A stretch of DNA of 20,298 bases from Entamoeba invadens IP1. Lineage: Eukaryota > Evosea > Mastigamoebida > Endamoebidae. Below are positions 1 through 12,539 of this stretch, piece after piece. Numbering within the stretch: the first letter of the stretch is position 1; every line of letters starts with the position of its first letter. The DNA lies in contig NW_004443518.1 in NCBI RefSeq assembly GCF_000330505.1, positions 161,583 through 181,880 of the forward strand, read 5' to 3'. The notes under the pieces are model-generated. The model was not told the origin of the DNA, did no database searches, and saw only the letters and a list, made by a program, of their open reading frames with translations. The translations under genes and the position numbers were made by a program.

Positions 1-2190
1 TGTTTTGTGAACGCTGTTTTTTGATTTACCGTTCTCATAATGTATAAATTATAATAAATAATTTGTATATTATAATAAAGGATTTGTATTGATAAGATTG
101 TTATAATTTGTAATAATTTGTGGTTATATTAATTTAATGTAAATAATACTGTTAATAATAAAATACTAAAACCGTTAATCTACATCAATTTAATAATAAA
201 TAATAATTTAATAATAATTTAATTATATGATATAATAATTTTAAAACACTTAAATATTAAAAATGTTTTATTATTAATTTTAATACAACATTTTTAATTA
301 ACACTATTATTTTGAATTGATTGATAAAAATGTATTAAATTTTTATAATAAAACATAGTATTTTTATTGCTTTTTCGTTAATTCAACCGTAGATATTTAG
401 AATAAATAATTGAATTGTTATTTAATAGTTTATTGATAATTAATAAATGGTTTATTTAATAATTTATTCTCTAAACAGTTTGAATCTTTCTATACATCTC
501 AATAAAAGTTCAATGTTTTTGATTTGAAAACAGATTCAAATTGTTCAAATTTCGAAAAAAGTTCAAAGAATTTTTTATCAACTTTTCTTTAAAAATGTAA
601 TTTATGTACACAAATCTATTTTAGGAAGTGTAGGACAAGATTCTGGTCCGCTTTAATGTTGATATTATATATTCAAATTGAAAACAACAACTCAAATACA
701 AATGAATAATTTTAATTAATGATTTATTAGTTTTTAATCCTTAAGTTCAGATCATAATAATTAAATATTTTGCCAAATTCATAAAGAAAAACCGGTTATT
801 ACAAATGTATTGAACTTGGTTAAAATCTTCGTTCTGTTATAAACAAAGAGCATTAAAAATGATATTTAAAAAATAATGTTAAATAAATGTCGACATATAA
901 AAAGTTATATTAAATATAGAATAATACGTTTTCAATTTATTTGTTTTTGTATAATGTCATGTTTAACAATAATTTTAAAGTATTAAATGTAATATGCAAT
1001 ATTGTATAAATTATAATGTGATGATGATTGTATATATTGATTGTAAATTGTTTACCTGAACAACCGTTTTATGTTTTTTATGAATCAATTAAACTTGGGG
1101 TTATGATGTAAAATATATAAGCCGTGAATAAATCTACAGTCTATATTTAAAGTTTATCTAATACCTTCTAGATTATTATAATATTTCGAAAAGTTATACA
1201 ATATATATCCCTATTGTTTATTTTTGCGTTTTACTTGGTGTGATGTTTATATAAAATTATTGCTATTTATTTGTCCCCAGATAACATTAAAAGACTGCCT
1301 TTATATTCAAATTTTAGATGATTTGTTTAATCATAAAAAATACCAATTATTTGTTTTGGATAATATAAACATTTTTGTTTATTAATTTATTATTTTTTGT
1401 TAAACTACTTTTTGGTTTAAAATTTTTTGTTCTTTCAATTTTATTAATGTTGTATACACGTTTTCAGTTAATCATATTATAGACAATGTTAATGTAATTA
1501 GTTTCAAAAGTGCGATTTCGGTAAATCTATCTTATACGGTTCCCATTTATTTTTTCCTAATTGTTGTCTTATATAAAAAAAACGCAATTTGATAAAACCC
1601 TTTTCACGATATTTTCAATAATAATTACGTCTTTTTTCAGGAAAAAAATCAGTTAAAATTCAGTTAAATAACTGAGAAGCACTAGTGCCGGTATGTTTTT
1701 ATGGGTTATGTACTATAATCCAAAGATAAAAATAGTATTTATTTATATAATATTTATATAATAATTTTATTAGTTGTAGTAAAAAAATTTCAATTTTTTA
1801 AAAATGAATCAAGCATTGACAAGGATAAAATAAAAATACAGAAACTTGGAATTGCAGCAAATAATAAAATAGTTTTTGTGAAAAATTGTGAAATTTTTTC
1901 CCGAAATATTTTATAAATAAATATGGAAAAAAGGTGTACAAGGTTTATAGCACCGACTCTAATAACAAAATAACATAATTATTATAATATTATATCATTC
2001 AATTGTTCTTATTTATACAATATTTGTGTTTCGATTGTTTTTTCATGAAAATGTGTTGTTTTCATAACACATTAATATGAGTTTTGTTTTTATAATATTA
2101 GATAATATTAGATAAGAGGCTAAATGATGATAGATTTTTTTATAACAATAAAATTACAATTAAAACTTAATTGAAATAATTCAATTAAAT
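1..2190. other. AT-rich region with no recognisable gene
   Basis: No long ORF, RNA gene or transposon motif was seen on either strand. The stretch is mostly short A/T-rich tracts such as repeated TAATAATAA near 180-240. Slightly more G/C-rich patches lie at about 620-660 and 1660-1700 but give no readable protein. At more than 2 kb it is long for an intergenic gap in a compact Entamoeba genome, so unrecognised transposon or SINE-like debris is possible. Confidence 0.6.
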
Positions 2191-5100
2191 ATGAAAAGAG
2201 TAGATGTCTTCTCAATGCAAATTATTGCAAAGTACTTTCTTGTTTTCTCAGATTATTTTTCTATCATCCAAGTTTGCAAAAAAAATATGAGTTTCTTCTT
2301 GATCGTTTTCGTATCAACCCCATCCGAATAAGCCCAGAGTCCAAACCGTTATTTACACACATTCAAATTCAAATTGTATATACTCCATATGACATTATCG
2401 TCCCAGTTGATCGTCATATCTTTCTTTACTTTGTTATTTATAAAGAGTACAAAGAGAAAAACACACAATTTGAAGTGTACAAAAACGTCCGCTTTACAAC
2501 AGAAGATATTGAAAAATATGGATCAAAGATACCAGAAGAAATCTCACAACTTGGTGATTATCTTTACTTCCAAAATATGGATTTAAAGAGTGTTTAAATA
2601 CCATCAAAAGTCACTAAAATTGGGGAGTGGACTTTTAATGAATGTGGTCTCACGACAATTGAAATTCCGCCTACTGTTAAAGTGATTCAATATAATGCAT
2701 TTGGATCGTGTGGTGCATTAAAAGTAGTCAAACTACCAGAAAATATCACGGTAATACCAAAATCGTGTTTTGAAAATTGCACCGAACTTGAAAAGATCAA
2801 CTTTCCTGAAAGTCTTCAATTTATTGGAAATTGTGCTTTTTTACAAGCAAAACTTGTCGATGCTGTTATACTAAATAAGTGTGAAATTGGTCACAGTTGT
2901 TTTGCAATAAACTCAAATTTGACTCGAATTGTGTTAAATGGAGTTACATGTATTCCGGACTTTCTCTGTGACTCTTGTTCCAGTCTCAAAAAAGTTGAAG
3001 TTTCTAAAAAGTTGATTGAAATTGGTGAATTTGCATTTGCGCGATGTGAAAGTCTTGAGAACTTTGATTTCAATGAAGATTTGGAATTTGTAGGAAACTT
3101 TGCTTTTAAATTTTGTAAGCAACTTAAAATTGCACATTTGAAAAAGAAAGTGTGTCATGTTGGTAAGTTTGCTTTTATGGGATGTGAAAAATTAGAAGAA
3201 ATTGTTATTGAAAACAAAAATGCTTTTGTTGGTATTGGTGTGATAGAAAAATGTGACAGTCTTACTAAAATATCAATTTCGTTTGACATAAATAAGAATG
3301 AATTTAAAGTAACAGAAAATGAGTTAACAATATTAAATAAATTGGACTTAAAAAGTGTTACACAAAGTGTCGATAAAATGTTTTACAGTGAAATTACTGA
3401 AGAAAATGATAATATAGACTTTTCAACCATCTCAAAAATCGGGTTGTACGAAAACCAATCAATTACCAAAGTTGATTTAAATACTTCATTGGAGCAACTT
3501 GGTTTTAATCAAATTGTATTAAATTCACTCACATCATTGTTTATTCCATCGACCGTTGCACTTGTTGATGATTATTGCATTGGGTGTTGTAATTCTTTGA
3601 AGAATTTTGTTGTTCCAAAATATGCAACTTCAATATGCAAAAATGCAGTTTGCCAAGAGTTAATAACACGGATATTGTTTCCTAAGAACACAACACAATT
3701 TGATTGCAAATTCGATTGTTGGCAATTTAATGAATTTGAGATACCAAATGGTGTCAAAGAAGTTGAGGAAAACACGTTTCGTGAATGTCACAACTTGGAG
3801 AAGATAGTGATCCCTTCGACGGTGACAAAAATCAATGAAAATTTTGTGGTTAAATGCACTAAACTCTCTGAAATTGAAATACTTCAAAGTGATAACAATT
3901 CAAATTTATTGGACGTAGAAAAGGTGATTCTGAAAAAGCACAAAATATTACACGACTTAGTAAAAATCCCTGAGTATATAGACACGTTAGATTTTGGGAC
4001 AAATTTCGCAGAAAATGTGACTCAAATCAATGTACCAAATACTATCACTAAAATTGGAAACAAAGCTTTTTCAGGAGTTATAAATTTGTGTGAGTTAACA
4101 CTTCCAGACACTTTAAAAGAGATTGGAAAACACATCTTTTCTCACAACATTAAATTAACAAAAATTGATATCGGCAACAACACACAAAACGATTTTGATA
4201 AGTTCGTTGTGAGTTATTGTTGCCATTTGAGACTTCTTAATTATAGGTATCATTTTAACACTATCGAATTTATTGATTCGGACATTGAAAATGTTGGCAA
4301 TACTTTCGATGTGACTAAACTGCGAAAGTTTGCAACGACATCGGTATTAAATACTCAACTGTTTGATCATATCCCACCACTTGTAACTGAAAACTGTGAT
4401 TTGTTGTTAAATACAAAACACTTGATTATTCCAAATGAAGTCACTGATATGATTGAATATACTTGTGAAAATATGCCAATCCACGCAGTTGAAATATTTA
4501 ATGTTCCTGTTATAGCAGAAGGCGCGTTTTCTCAATGTCGTTATTTAACACAAATTGTTTTGAATGAAACATTGAAATGTATTAAGAGTAACGCGTTTGA
4601 GTCGTGTTTATCATTGAAAGAAATAGTTCTTCCAAAAAGTCTTCAATACACAGGAAACAGGGCGTTCGAAAAGTGTTGTTCCCTCACAAAAGTGTCATGT
4701 GAAAATGATAATATTATTTATGGAACAAAGTGTTTTGCTTTTTGTGTTTCACTGAAAGAAGTTCCAGTTATAAAAAATATAAACGTTGCGATGTTCTTTG
4801 AGTGCAAATAACTTTCTCAAATTTCATTGAGTGAAAGTTGTAAAGAGATTTGTGATTTTGCGTTTTATCGATGTTTGTCACTCATAAAAATTGGTATCCC
4901 AAAAAGCGTCACAAAAAATTGGAGTTTTTAGTTTTAGAAAGTGTGTCACATTGAGAGAAATTGAAATACCAAAAAGTGTAATTACCATCGAGGATGGTTC
5001 GTTTTATGACTGTAAAAACATTAAAAAAGTTTTTATAGATAATTCCAATGTTATGTGTGGAGTTGATGTGTTTGAGGGTTGTGAAAAAATCACTACACTG

Positions 5101-5583
5101 CAAATTGGCAACGAAAAAGAAAAGTACCAATTTGAAGTGAGTTACTCGTTTTATTTACAAATGAAGAATATACATCAGTTGTGAGAATATAGTAGTGAAG
5201 AGAAGTGATGTTCTTAAATATAGCACTGCAAAAATGATTAATGAAATTCAAATGAACAAGTTAATTCACAGACTTGACAAAGGCTGCTTCTTCATGAATT
5301 CCGAGTTGACCAAAATTGAAGTTTTAAACAATGTGACAGAAATTGGAAATTTCGCATTTTACAACTGTCTGAATTTGAAAGAAGTTATCTTGCCAAAGAA
5401 TATTGTCGAGATTTCACCTACTGTTTTGATGGATGTTCAAACTTGAGTTTTATAGAATTGAAAGGAAACATTGAAAAATATGGAATATGTTGCTTTAATC
5501 AGTGTTTTAATCTTAAAGGCAAAGTTGATATACCAGAAGAATACTTTGAATCTCAACAAGACGAAAATGATGAGGTCAATTAA
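2191..5583 (+). pseudogene. BspA-like leucine-rich repeat surface protein, disrupted
   Basis: LRR_5/BspA-type repeats run almost the whole length, with units of the form IP..V..IG..AF..C..L..I (for example IPKSVITIEDGSFYDC and IPNGVKEVEENTFREC). The N-terminus is the module usual in Entamoeba BspA proteins: MQIIAKYF...DY...QVCKK, then NPI. The start at ATG 2191 is chosen because that module begins there; an AATAATTCA block at 2176-2184 resembles the Entamoeba initiator. Six breaks are visible: a frameshift in the A8 run 2278-2285, TAA at 2595-2597, TAA at 4809-4811, a frameshift in the A6 run 4913-4918, and frameshifts near 5180 and 5415. LRR sequence continues past each break in another frame or the same frame, ending at TAA 5581-5583. 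Family members are surface-associated in E. histolytica despite lacking a classical signal peptide; none is visible here. The longest open stretch is 2682-4811 (709 codons). Family is near certain; non-functionality is likely unless some breaks are sequencing errors. Confidence 0.9.
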
Positions 5584-8500
5584 ACATATGAAATGCACAA
5601 ATAAACTATTGAATTATAATCTCAAAGTGATTTTAGTTAAAATAAAAGAATTTGAAAATTAAAAATTCCATTTATATTTTCAAACCAATAATAACTGAAA
5701 TAATCAATATAATATAATAATAATAATTAATGATTAACATTTAATTGTCAAAAAAGACATATTTTTGTCCACCTTTTTGATTTTTTATAGAACTTAAAAT
5801 AATCTTTTAATTTACAGTTGACCAAGTGATTATCATAGAACAAATAATTGTAGGGTGTATTTCTTATTGATTATATTTGAAATAACGGGTTAAAAAAATG
5901 AAAAAAAGTACAAAAATAATAAGAAACTTAAATCTATTTTTATAATAGTTCTTAGAAATATTAACTCAATAATCAGTATTAACTTAACACACCAAATTTT
6001 TATATTAACACGTTCAAAACAGAAAAATAATAATAATAAGTTTTTATTTTTTTCTTTTACCTAAACCCCTTTTTTGCCTTCATACACAAAACAAATTTTT
6101 GAAAATTTTTATTTTTTTATCAACTCAATTTTGAATTGTATATTTTATAGTCACACTTAAAGTGAATGAGTTTGTTTGTGTAAAACAAGAGCAAAGCTTA
6201 AAAAAAAGATGGGGTCTAATGATGGTTTGATATTTTTGGTTGTTTTTTATAAAAAGAATATTGTCATTTGATTATAACGATATTGGTGTTTTTAAAGTCG
6301 TTATATTTATTAATGTGTCTATTTGACATTGTTTGTTATTAAGTGGATTGACGATGTAGCGTTTTTATATTAAATGTTCAACATTATAAAGCGATATGAA
6401 ATTTCATCCAAAAAGATTATTTTTGATCAATCTTAGGTAATTGAGTTATTATTTGTTAATTGTTTTAAGTAAAATAAAACTGACTATTGGCCGGTTTAGG
6501 TTAGAAAGGGGTTTTGGAATAAAAAATAATAAAAAATGATTTGGACAATTTTCTTTTTACTTATTTTTCTTTTTAAAAAAAGTTTTGGGTTGTGAAAGTG
6601 TTAATAGAGTAATATAAATAAAAAATATTTCATTGAATAAAAATAAATATTAATGCTAAATAAAGTTTCAATAGGTAATATTTAGTTAATATTGCCATTA
6701 AAAACAAAAAATAACACATTTAAATTACAATCACTTTTCAAACTTAAACAAGTGGCGTTTTCAATTATTCACATAACAAAGTTATCAACAATGTTAAACC
6801 TTTATATATTTATAAACAATAATGAACAATGATATTAATACAAATGTAATTGTTGAATGAAATTTCCAGTTGAAAATGATTGTTAATGACATTGTTATTC
6901 ATAAATATTGATTGCAACTTACATACAATTCTTGTGACATTTTGTTGAAACAAAGAAAAATCAAATATACACAATTATTATTAATTTAATTGTGTAACTA
7001 AGTCGATGTTCGCTATTTTCATTCAACAGTATTTTGTTTTAATTACAAATAAGAGAGTTATTATTTTCAATTATTTTTTTAAACTTTCGTTTTATTGTTT
7101 TTCATATTACAACACACAACAGTAACCACATGTATTTTATTAACACAACAATATTAATGATATAGTTGAATAGAGGCACCTATTTAATAATAATTTTAAT
7201 AATTTATTTGCAACAGTTGGTGTATATTATTATACTGTTTATTGCAACACTTTTCATTTGAAAAACAGCCTAAAATTAAATAGTGGTAACTTTTTAGTGT
7301 GTAAACATGTAAAATCAAACTAAAACATTATAATTAAGAGAATATCATAGTTTACAACAATTTTAGGTTCCGACTTGTGGCTCGTGTGTATGTGTACATA
7401 AGATATTATGCTCAATTTCCGGTAGTTTAATGGTTAAAATGGATATAACCAGTATATTACAGTTTTGATAAATTCACATTCATTCATTTGAATAAAAATA
7501 AAATTAAGAAATATCACGATGTATTTTCAACAATTATTAGACAGCAATTTTTGTAAAAATAAAATGAAAAAAATTCATTTTTATATGGTTAACCTTAAAA
7601 TGGTTGTTGAGTTAACACTTCTTAAATAAGTTTATATTTCACACAACTCATATAATGAGAATATAAAAATGTTGTCATTTTGCATATTATTCGTTGCTAT
7701 TTTTAAATACCACCACCTTTTCAACAAAATACAATTTTTGAAATTTGTTGATTACAATATTCACTACATAAAACATGCATTACTATACAGATGTGGGCTA
7801 TAGTATATATATCATTGTTTGACAAGTTGTGCTTTTTTATCAGTTTCGAATTGTTAACTTTTTATTCTTTGTTTCGTTTACAACTGTTTAAATTTATGCG
7901 TCATTCAATTTAAATTCTTATGAATATTTTTTTTTCTGAGACAAATAGTAGAACTAAATAAAAAACAATATGCTTTTGTATTGTTATAAAATACACGTAT
8001 AAACTACTCAAACATTTTTGTTTAAAACACGTGTTGTAGTTTAACTTTAATCAAGCTTTACGGAAAACAAATTATAACTGTATTGTTATCACTTGTGTAT
8101 TTGGATGATTGCGTTCATTTTTTATAAATATTTAAAATGTGTAATGTTTTGTTAATTGTATTAACATGTTACATTCTATTAAACGAATTGAATCAATATA
8201 AATTGAATCACTGAAATATAATGATAATACATTTACACCAAAACCATTTTGTCCAAACAAATAAGTTTTATGAACACTTAACATAATTCGAATCGAAACA
8301 AGAATAAAGTTAGAAATGAATAAAAAATAAATAACAACTATTGCTATTTTTTCAAATATGTTGTTTTTGTTCATTTATGTATTATAATCAGTCATCATTG
8401 ACAACAAATTTCAGAAAACACGCCTTAAGTTTAAAGTTGTTAATTTAAGGTAAACAATATTTTACATTCTAAATTCATTAAAAGTTTAATCTTATAATTT

Positions 8501-8597
8501 CTCCATTTTAGCTTATTTCAACTTTTCCACTTTCAAATTCCAAATTTGAAATTTCGATTTCCATATTTTTTAATAGATTTATTGTGAATAAGAAGCA
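5584..8597. other. 3-kb AT-rich region with no recognisable gene
   Basis: No ORF with family signatures on either strand. The only ORF of note, 8132-8374 on the minus strand (80 codons), has low-complexity AT-driven composition and no motif. A tRNA-like 5' half (perfect A box) lies near 7417-7442 but no matching 3' half was found. The region separates the BspA pseudogene from the hAT relic and may hold non-coding ends of either. Confidence 0.55.
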
Positions 8598-10473
8598 TCA
8601 TCTTTCAACTGAACTTCCATTCTTTTTTGGCCGGAAATACGTTTTTAAACGGCTGAAAGCCGATTCACACAAAGTAAAAGTTAAGTTCATTGAAAGATAT
8701 AGAAATAAAACTTCTTGTAAAAGTGGATATTCTGAAGTTATAAACATTCTATAATCATATAAATCGAGATGTTTATTATCTTCGTCTTTTTTATACAATA
8801 TCGACTGCCTGATAGTTTTAATATCATTGTTTTCATTATAAAGATTTACTTCACATTCAAACCTTTTCATCCAATTCTGCACTTCATATTTGTCTGTTAT
8901 AAAATCGTCAAATACATTCCAGCAGTAGACGTCAGTATAAACCATAAATTCATTTCGTAGTGCTAAACTTTTTTCTTCAAATTTACAGTATTTGAACTCA
9001 TTTTCTGTGAAAAAGTGTTTGCAAATTACTGTTCCACATATCGATTCAAACCTCATTTTTAAATTTTTAAAAATGCATTCGAAAAATGACTTTAACTTTT
9101 TGAATTTTTTTCTGTGTAACCCGGAGCATTTTCACCGAATAGATGAGATGAGAGAGACAGGAAAGAAGAAAATACACGCACTTCAAGTTCTGCATTCATT
9201 TTGACCAAATTGTCATTCAATTCTCCGACTTTGAGCAGTTCTCTTGGAAGATAACGCTTTTTGAATTGTAAACACGTCAGTGTTTGTTTGAATAGACACA
9301 ATATGTCGCGAATTACCCCCACAATAAAAATGATATCCGATGACTCTAAAATCTGTAAACACTCATCAATTGAATATCCTGGTATGTATTCGATACATTC
9401 ATTGTCAATATGTTTCTGCATCTTTTCGGTATTATTACTTAGTTATTATTTTTCTTTTGCAATGATTTTTTCTTTGTTTCTAGATCCCTTTTAAATTTGT
9501 GTTCTTGTTTTTGTTGAAGGTATTTTATGATTTCGACTCTCAATTTATACACTGAAGCTAAAGTTGCCCATGTTGATACCCACCGAGTTGCACAATAACC
9601 TTTAACTCCCTCTAAACTATATTTTAAAAAGTCCATATCATTTTCAAGTTTATTCACAATAGAAAGACACAGTTTAATCGATTTGGAAACTGCCCAATGT
9701 TCATACATATTTTTAATAATAAGATTTAATTTGTGGCTACTGCAGTGAACTTTGTTACATTTGACACCAAGAGTTTTCATATAATTAACAAAAACACCCG
9801 CGAACCCATTCACACCCGCTACATTTGCACCACCATCAGTTGTTACGTTTCTGATTTTTTTGTATTTATATTCCAATTTTTTCGAGTCTTTTCATAACTT
9901 TTTCGAATATATTTTGGCCGGTTGACTTTTTTCAAGTATAAATGCTGAAACCAAATATTCAAAAAACTTCAAAATAAGCGGTAACAAACCTCATAATCAC
10001 CAAATTGTACTTTTCTTGGAAACTTTGCTTCCATTAAGCTGTAACCCAATATAAACAGTCTTTTTTGAAAGTGCGGCCAAATTTACTTTAATGTTTTCAG
10101 TTGTTGTTGTTTAATTTCTTTTAAGAGTATAATAACTCGTGTGTATTTAGTTGTCAAAAAGTTCTCCATTTTTGTTGCTCAAATCTCTAAACTTTTTGCA
10201 TAACTAGAAGGTTTCGTTACCTTTTGTTGAGAGCATATGATTTTCGCTCATTATTGTTGTCATTTGCTTTGTAAATTCTTTACAATCTTTGACAACTTCC
10301 TTCAATTTTTCTTTTTTATTAACACATTCAAGATTTTTTTATTATAACAGTCTTTACCTTTTCATAAGCCACTAAAATTCTTGAGAAAGTTTCTTTGTTG
10401 ATTGTTAAATGATATCCTTCAAAATGTGAAGATGCAAAGTTGTTTTTAATCATTTTATTACAAATTAAACAAG

Positions 10474-10480
<7 letters not shown>
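8598..10480 (-). pseudogene. hAT-family transposase with BED-type zinc finger, decayed
   Basis: Read on the minus strand in several frames. The 5' end (about 10477-10328) carries CLICNK followed by SSHFEGYH, a C-x2-C...H-x4-H pattern that fits a BED finger. The central block (9876-9439) shows VTTDGGANVAGVNGFAG, then HCSSHKLNLI and CATRWVSTWATL, matching the conserved hAT core (TTD..N, HC..H.LNL and a later RW). Fragment 9421-9092 carries the intervening region. The 3' block (9056-8598) ends with LTFTLCESAFSRLKTYF, the C-terminal hAT dimerisation motif (usually ERxFS). hAT transposases are cut-and-paste enzymes that act in the nucleus and make 8-bp target duplications. Multiple stops lie between 10330 and 9880, including TGA 10328-10330, and frameshifts occur near 9430 and 9070, so it cannot encode an active enzyme as written. 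Terminal inverted repeats were not found by eye. Identity is strong; exact element limits are unknown. Confidence 0.85.

Positions 10481-10504
<24 letters not shown>
10479..10504. repeat. (AT)13 dinucleotide microsatellite
   Basis: An uninterrupted run of 13 AT units. It directly abuts the BED-finger coding region of the hAT relic: read on the minus strand in the finger's frame it would give alternating Ile and Tyr before the finger. This suggests repeat expansion at or inside the old 5' end of the transposase gene. Confidence 0.95.
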
Positions 10505-10850
10505 GATTAATCTCGAACATACAAATATAAATCAACTTTATATAACTTACTATATATTATATGATATAAATATTATTTTTTCAAAACTCCATTTAAAAAA
10601 ATGTCAGTAATAAAATAATCACCTGAAAAAAATTCAAGTATTAAAAAATACAACAAACAAAAGGCAGAGTGTCTATTCTCTGTTGTAAATTACAATTATT
10701 TTTAAATAACTAGAAAATTATTAAAATGCTAAAAAAATACTGTTTTTATCTGTACACACATTTTTTATATTTATGTGTTTCAACTAAAAGAAAAAATATA
10801 AAACAAACTCGAAAACATTATTTAGTTTGTTTAAAAGTGAATTAAATACC
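10505..10850. other. AT-rich spacer between hAT relic and Hsp70-like gene
   Basis: No gene seen. It probably contains the 3' flank of the minus-strand Hsp70-like gene, whose stop codon is at 10851-10853, and upstream sequence of the hAT element. Confidence 0.5.
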
Positions 10851-12539
10851 TCATTTAATTAAAGTTTTCTTGGCTTCAAATTCAGTATCGATATTGTTTT
10901 TTATTTGTTTAAGTGCTTCAATATCCCCAAACACAACGTTTTCCAACTCCTGTTGATATTTGTTGAAAGACGTTCCAAGTACCCTTTTCTTGTTATTCAA
11001 ATTGATTTTAGCCTTTTCCCACAAAAAGTTACTAAACTTTTCCGAGTTGTTCCTGTAGTTTTCTTCGAATATTTTATATTCATTATATTTATTATTTCCA
11101 TTTAAATTGCTACTATTATGAATAGTTAACTCGTCCAAAGTAACACATCCATTTTCATTTTTCATTAAATAATATTCTTTTGTAAAAACCACTTCATAGA
11201 AATTATTCAATTCGTCTGGAAGTTCAATAGAAAATTGGTCTCCAGCGATCATGTGTTTTTTATGATTGACATCGATTTGACTTTTTCTCCACTTTGGTTC
11301 TAATAACAAGGATAAGTACAATGCGCATCCTATTGAACTTGAATTATTACCATTCAAGTGAGTTTGAATTGGTACACACTTTTTAATTTCATTGAGTACT
11401 GGCGATGGTCTCCACCCCGATCCAACAACTTCACAAAACTCAATTTTTAGATCTCCCAAGTACTTTGTTGTCGTATTTGAAATAAACTCACACAACTTCT
11501 GTGTTTCCTTTGCGACTGTATCTCTATATTCTTCATATGAAATTTTAATCTCATACGAGTCATCTATCGTGTTCAAATCACTTTGAAAATACTGCGCGTC
11601 ACCACAAAAACTCTTTTTGACTTTAAGAATGAAGTCTTCAGGTACATTAACGTGGTCACTGCCAACTTTATCTTTGATCAGTTTCTCAAGTGGAGCAGTC
11701 AAGTCGTTGTTACCAATATCAATGGAGTTGTTTGCAATTATGTTAGTGTTATTTTTGCAATTTGTGAAGAGACAGAAATCCGTAGTCTTCACGCCAATAT
11801 CTAAAATCCCAAAGACTTTAGTTGTGTCATTTTCACGTGACAAAAGAATTTCAGTGAGTGGTCCCAAGTACATCGGCACAACCACTATTTTCACGTTGAT
11901 CACTTCGCCCGCTTTAATAAGCAATTTTGCGAAGTCGACATTGTGTTCGTGTGGTCTAAGAGCCACTGCGGCAATTTCAAAGTTCGTTTTGGTTTTAATG
12001 AAGTTCAGCATAATAGCAACAACGGTTTGGCAAGTCAAAGTGCCATACATTCTTTTGTCAAAGTCGTATTCGTTATTCTCACAACCACTAAATATGTGCT
12101 CGTACACAGTGACTTCGTTATTACTCTTTTATGTTATTGTTTTATTTTAAATAATTAAAAAAATAATAACTAAACAAACAATGGTTTTGAAAAAGGGATA
12201 TATCTCTCTTTTGTCAATTGAAATGACATTGGGAAGTGTTTCTGGGTAATTCTGGATTTTCAGAGTTTCAAAATAATAAGGTGTTTGTGTTGAAACAACA
12301 ACGTTGTCATACCCCCAGTCAATTCCTATAATAACAGGAGGTACTATATTATCTTCTTGTATTGTAGGACTTTGAACTACACAATTTTTTTCGTCTTTTG
12401 GAATTAAATAACTTTGAGATTCACTGGGGCTAACTTTGTTAATTAGTCGTGAGAAATAGTAAATAAGTAATATAATTGCGAGTACAATAAATAAAGTAAC
12501 CACACTTAAAGCTACAATTGAAATGGTAGAAAGTGACAT
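10851..12539 (-). CDS. Divergent Hsp70-like protein with N-terminal membrane anchor, one intron
   Basis: Two minus-strand exons, 12539-12180 (120 codons) and 12125-10851, join in phase 0 to give 544 residues. Residues about 7-29 are strongly hydrophobic (a membrane or signal anchor), followed by SRLINK, which by the positive-inside rule favours a cytosolic C-terminus. The Hsp70 ATPase fold is recognisable: phosphate-1 motif GIDWGYDN at 72-79, phosphate-2 LDIGVKTTDFCLF at about 228-240, the adenosine motif VVGSGWRPSP at about 353-362, and connect-2 SSSIGCALYLSLLL at about 383-396. The ATG at 12539 is the first Met before the anchor. Key residues differ from true Hsp70: GIDLGT has become GIDWGY, the DLGGGT glycines are replaced, and GGSxR has become GSGWR, so ATP hydrolysis is doubtful. 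The roughly 150-residue C-terminal tail has no clear substrate-binding domain; Stch/HSPA13 and Hsp110 are the nearest analogies. It is the only intact gene here. The fold assignment is secure; the cellular role is not known. Confidence 0.85.
12126..12179 (-). other. Spliceosomal intron (54 nt) in the Hsp70-like gene
   Basis: Donor GTTTGT at 12179-12174 matches the Entamoeba 5' splice consensus exactly. The acceptor AAG ends at 12126. Removal joins codon ATT (12182-12180) to AGT (12125-12123) with the frame kept. Without splicing, exon 1 ends in a hydrophobic tail and TAA (12149-12147), and exon 2 lacks an ATG. The acceptor is AAG rather than the usual TAG, the one weak point. Confidence 0.8.

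Noticed and set aside
8132..8374. Minus-strand ORF of 80 codons with a hydrophobic start
   Set aside because: AT-driven composition, no conserved motif, no supporting context; likely chance.
11617..12150. Plus-strand ORF of 177 codons
   Set aside because: It lies antisense to the Hsp70-like exon 2, has no recognisable motif, and the minus strand carries clear Hsp70 signatures.
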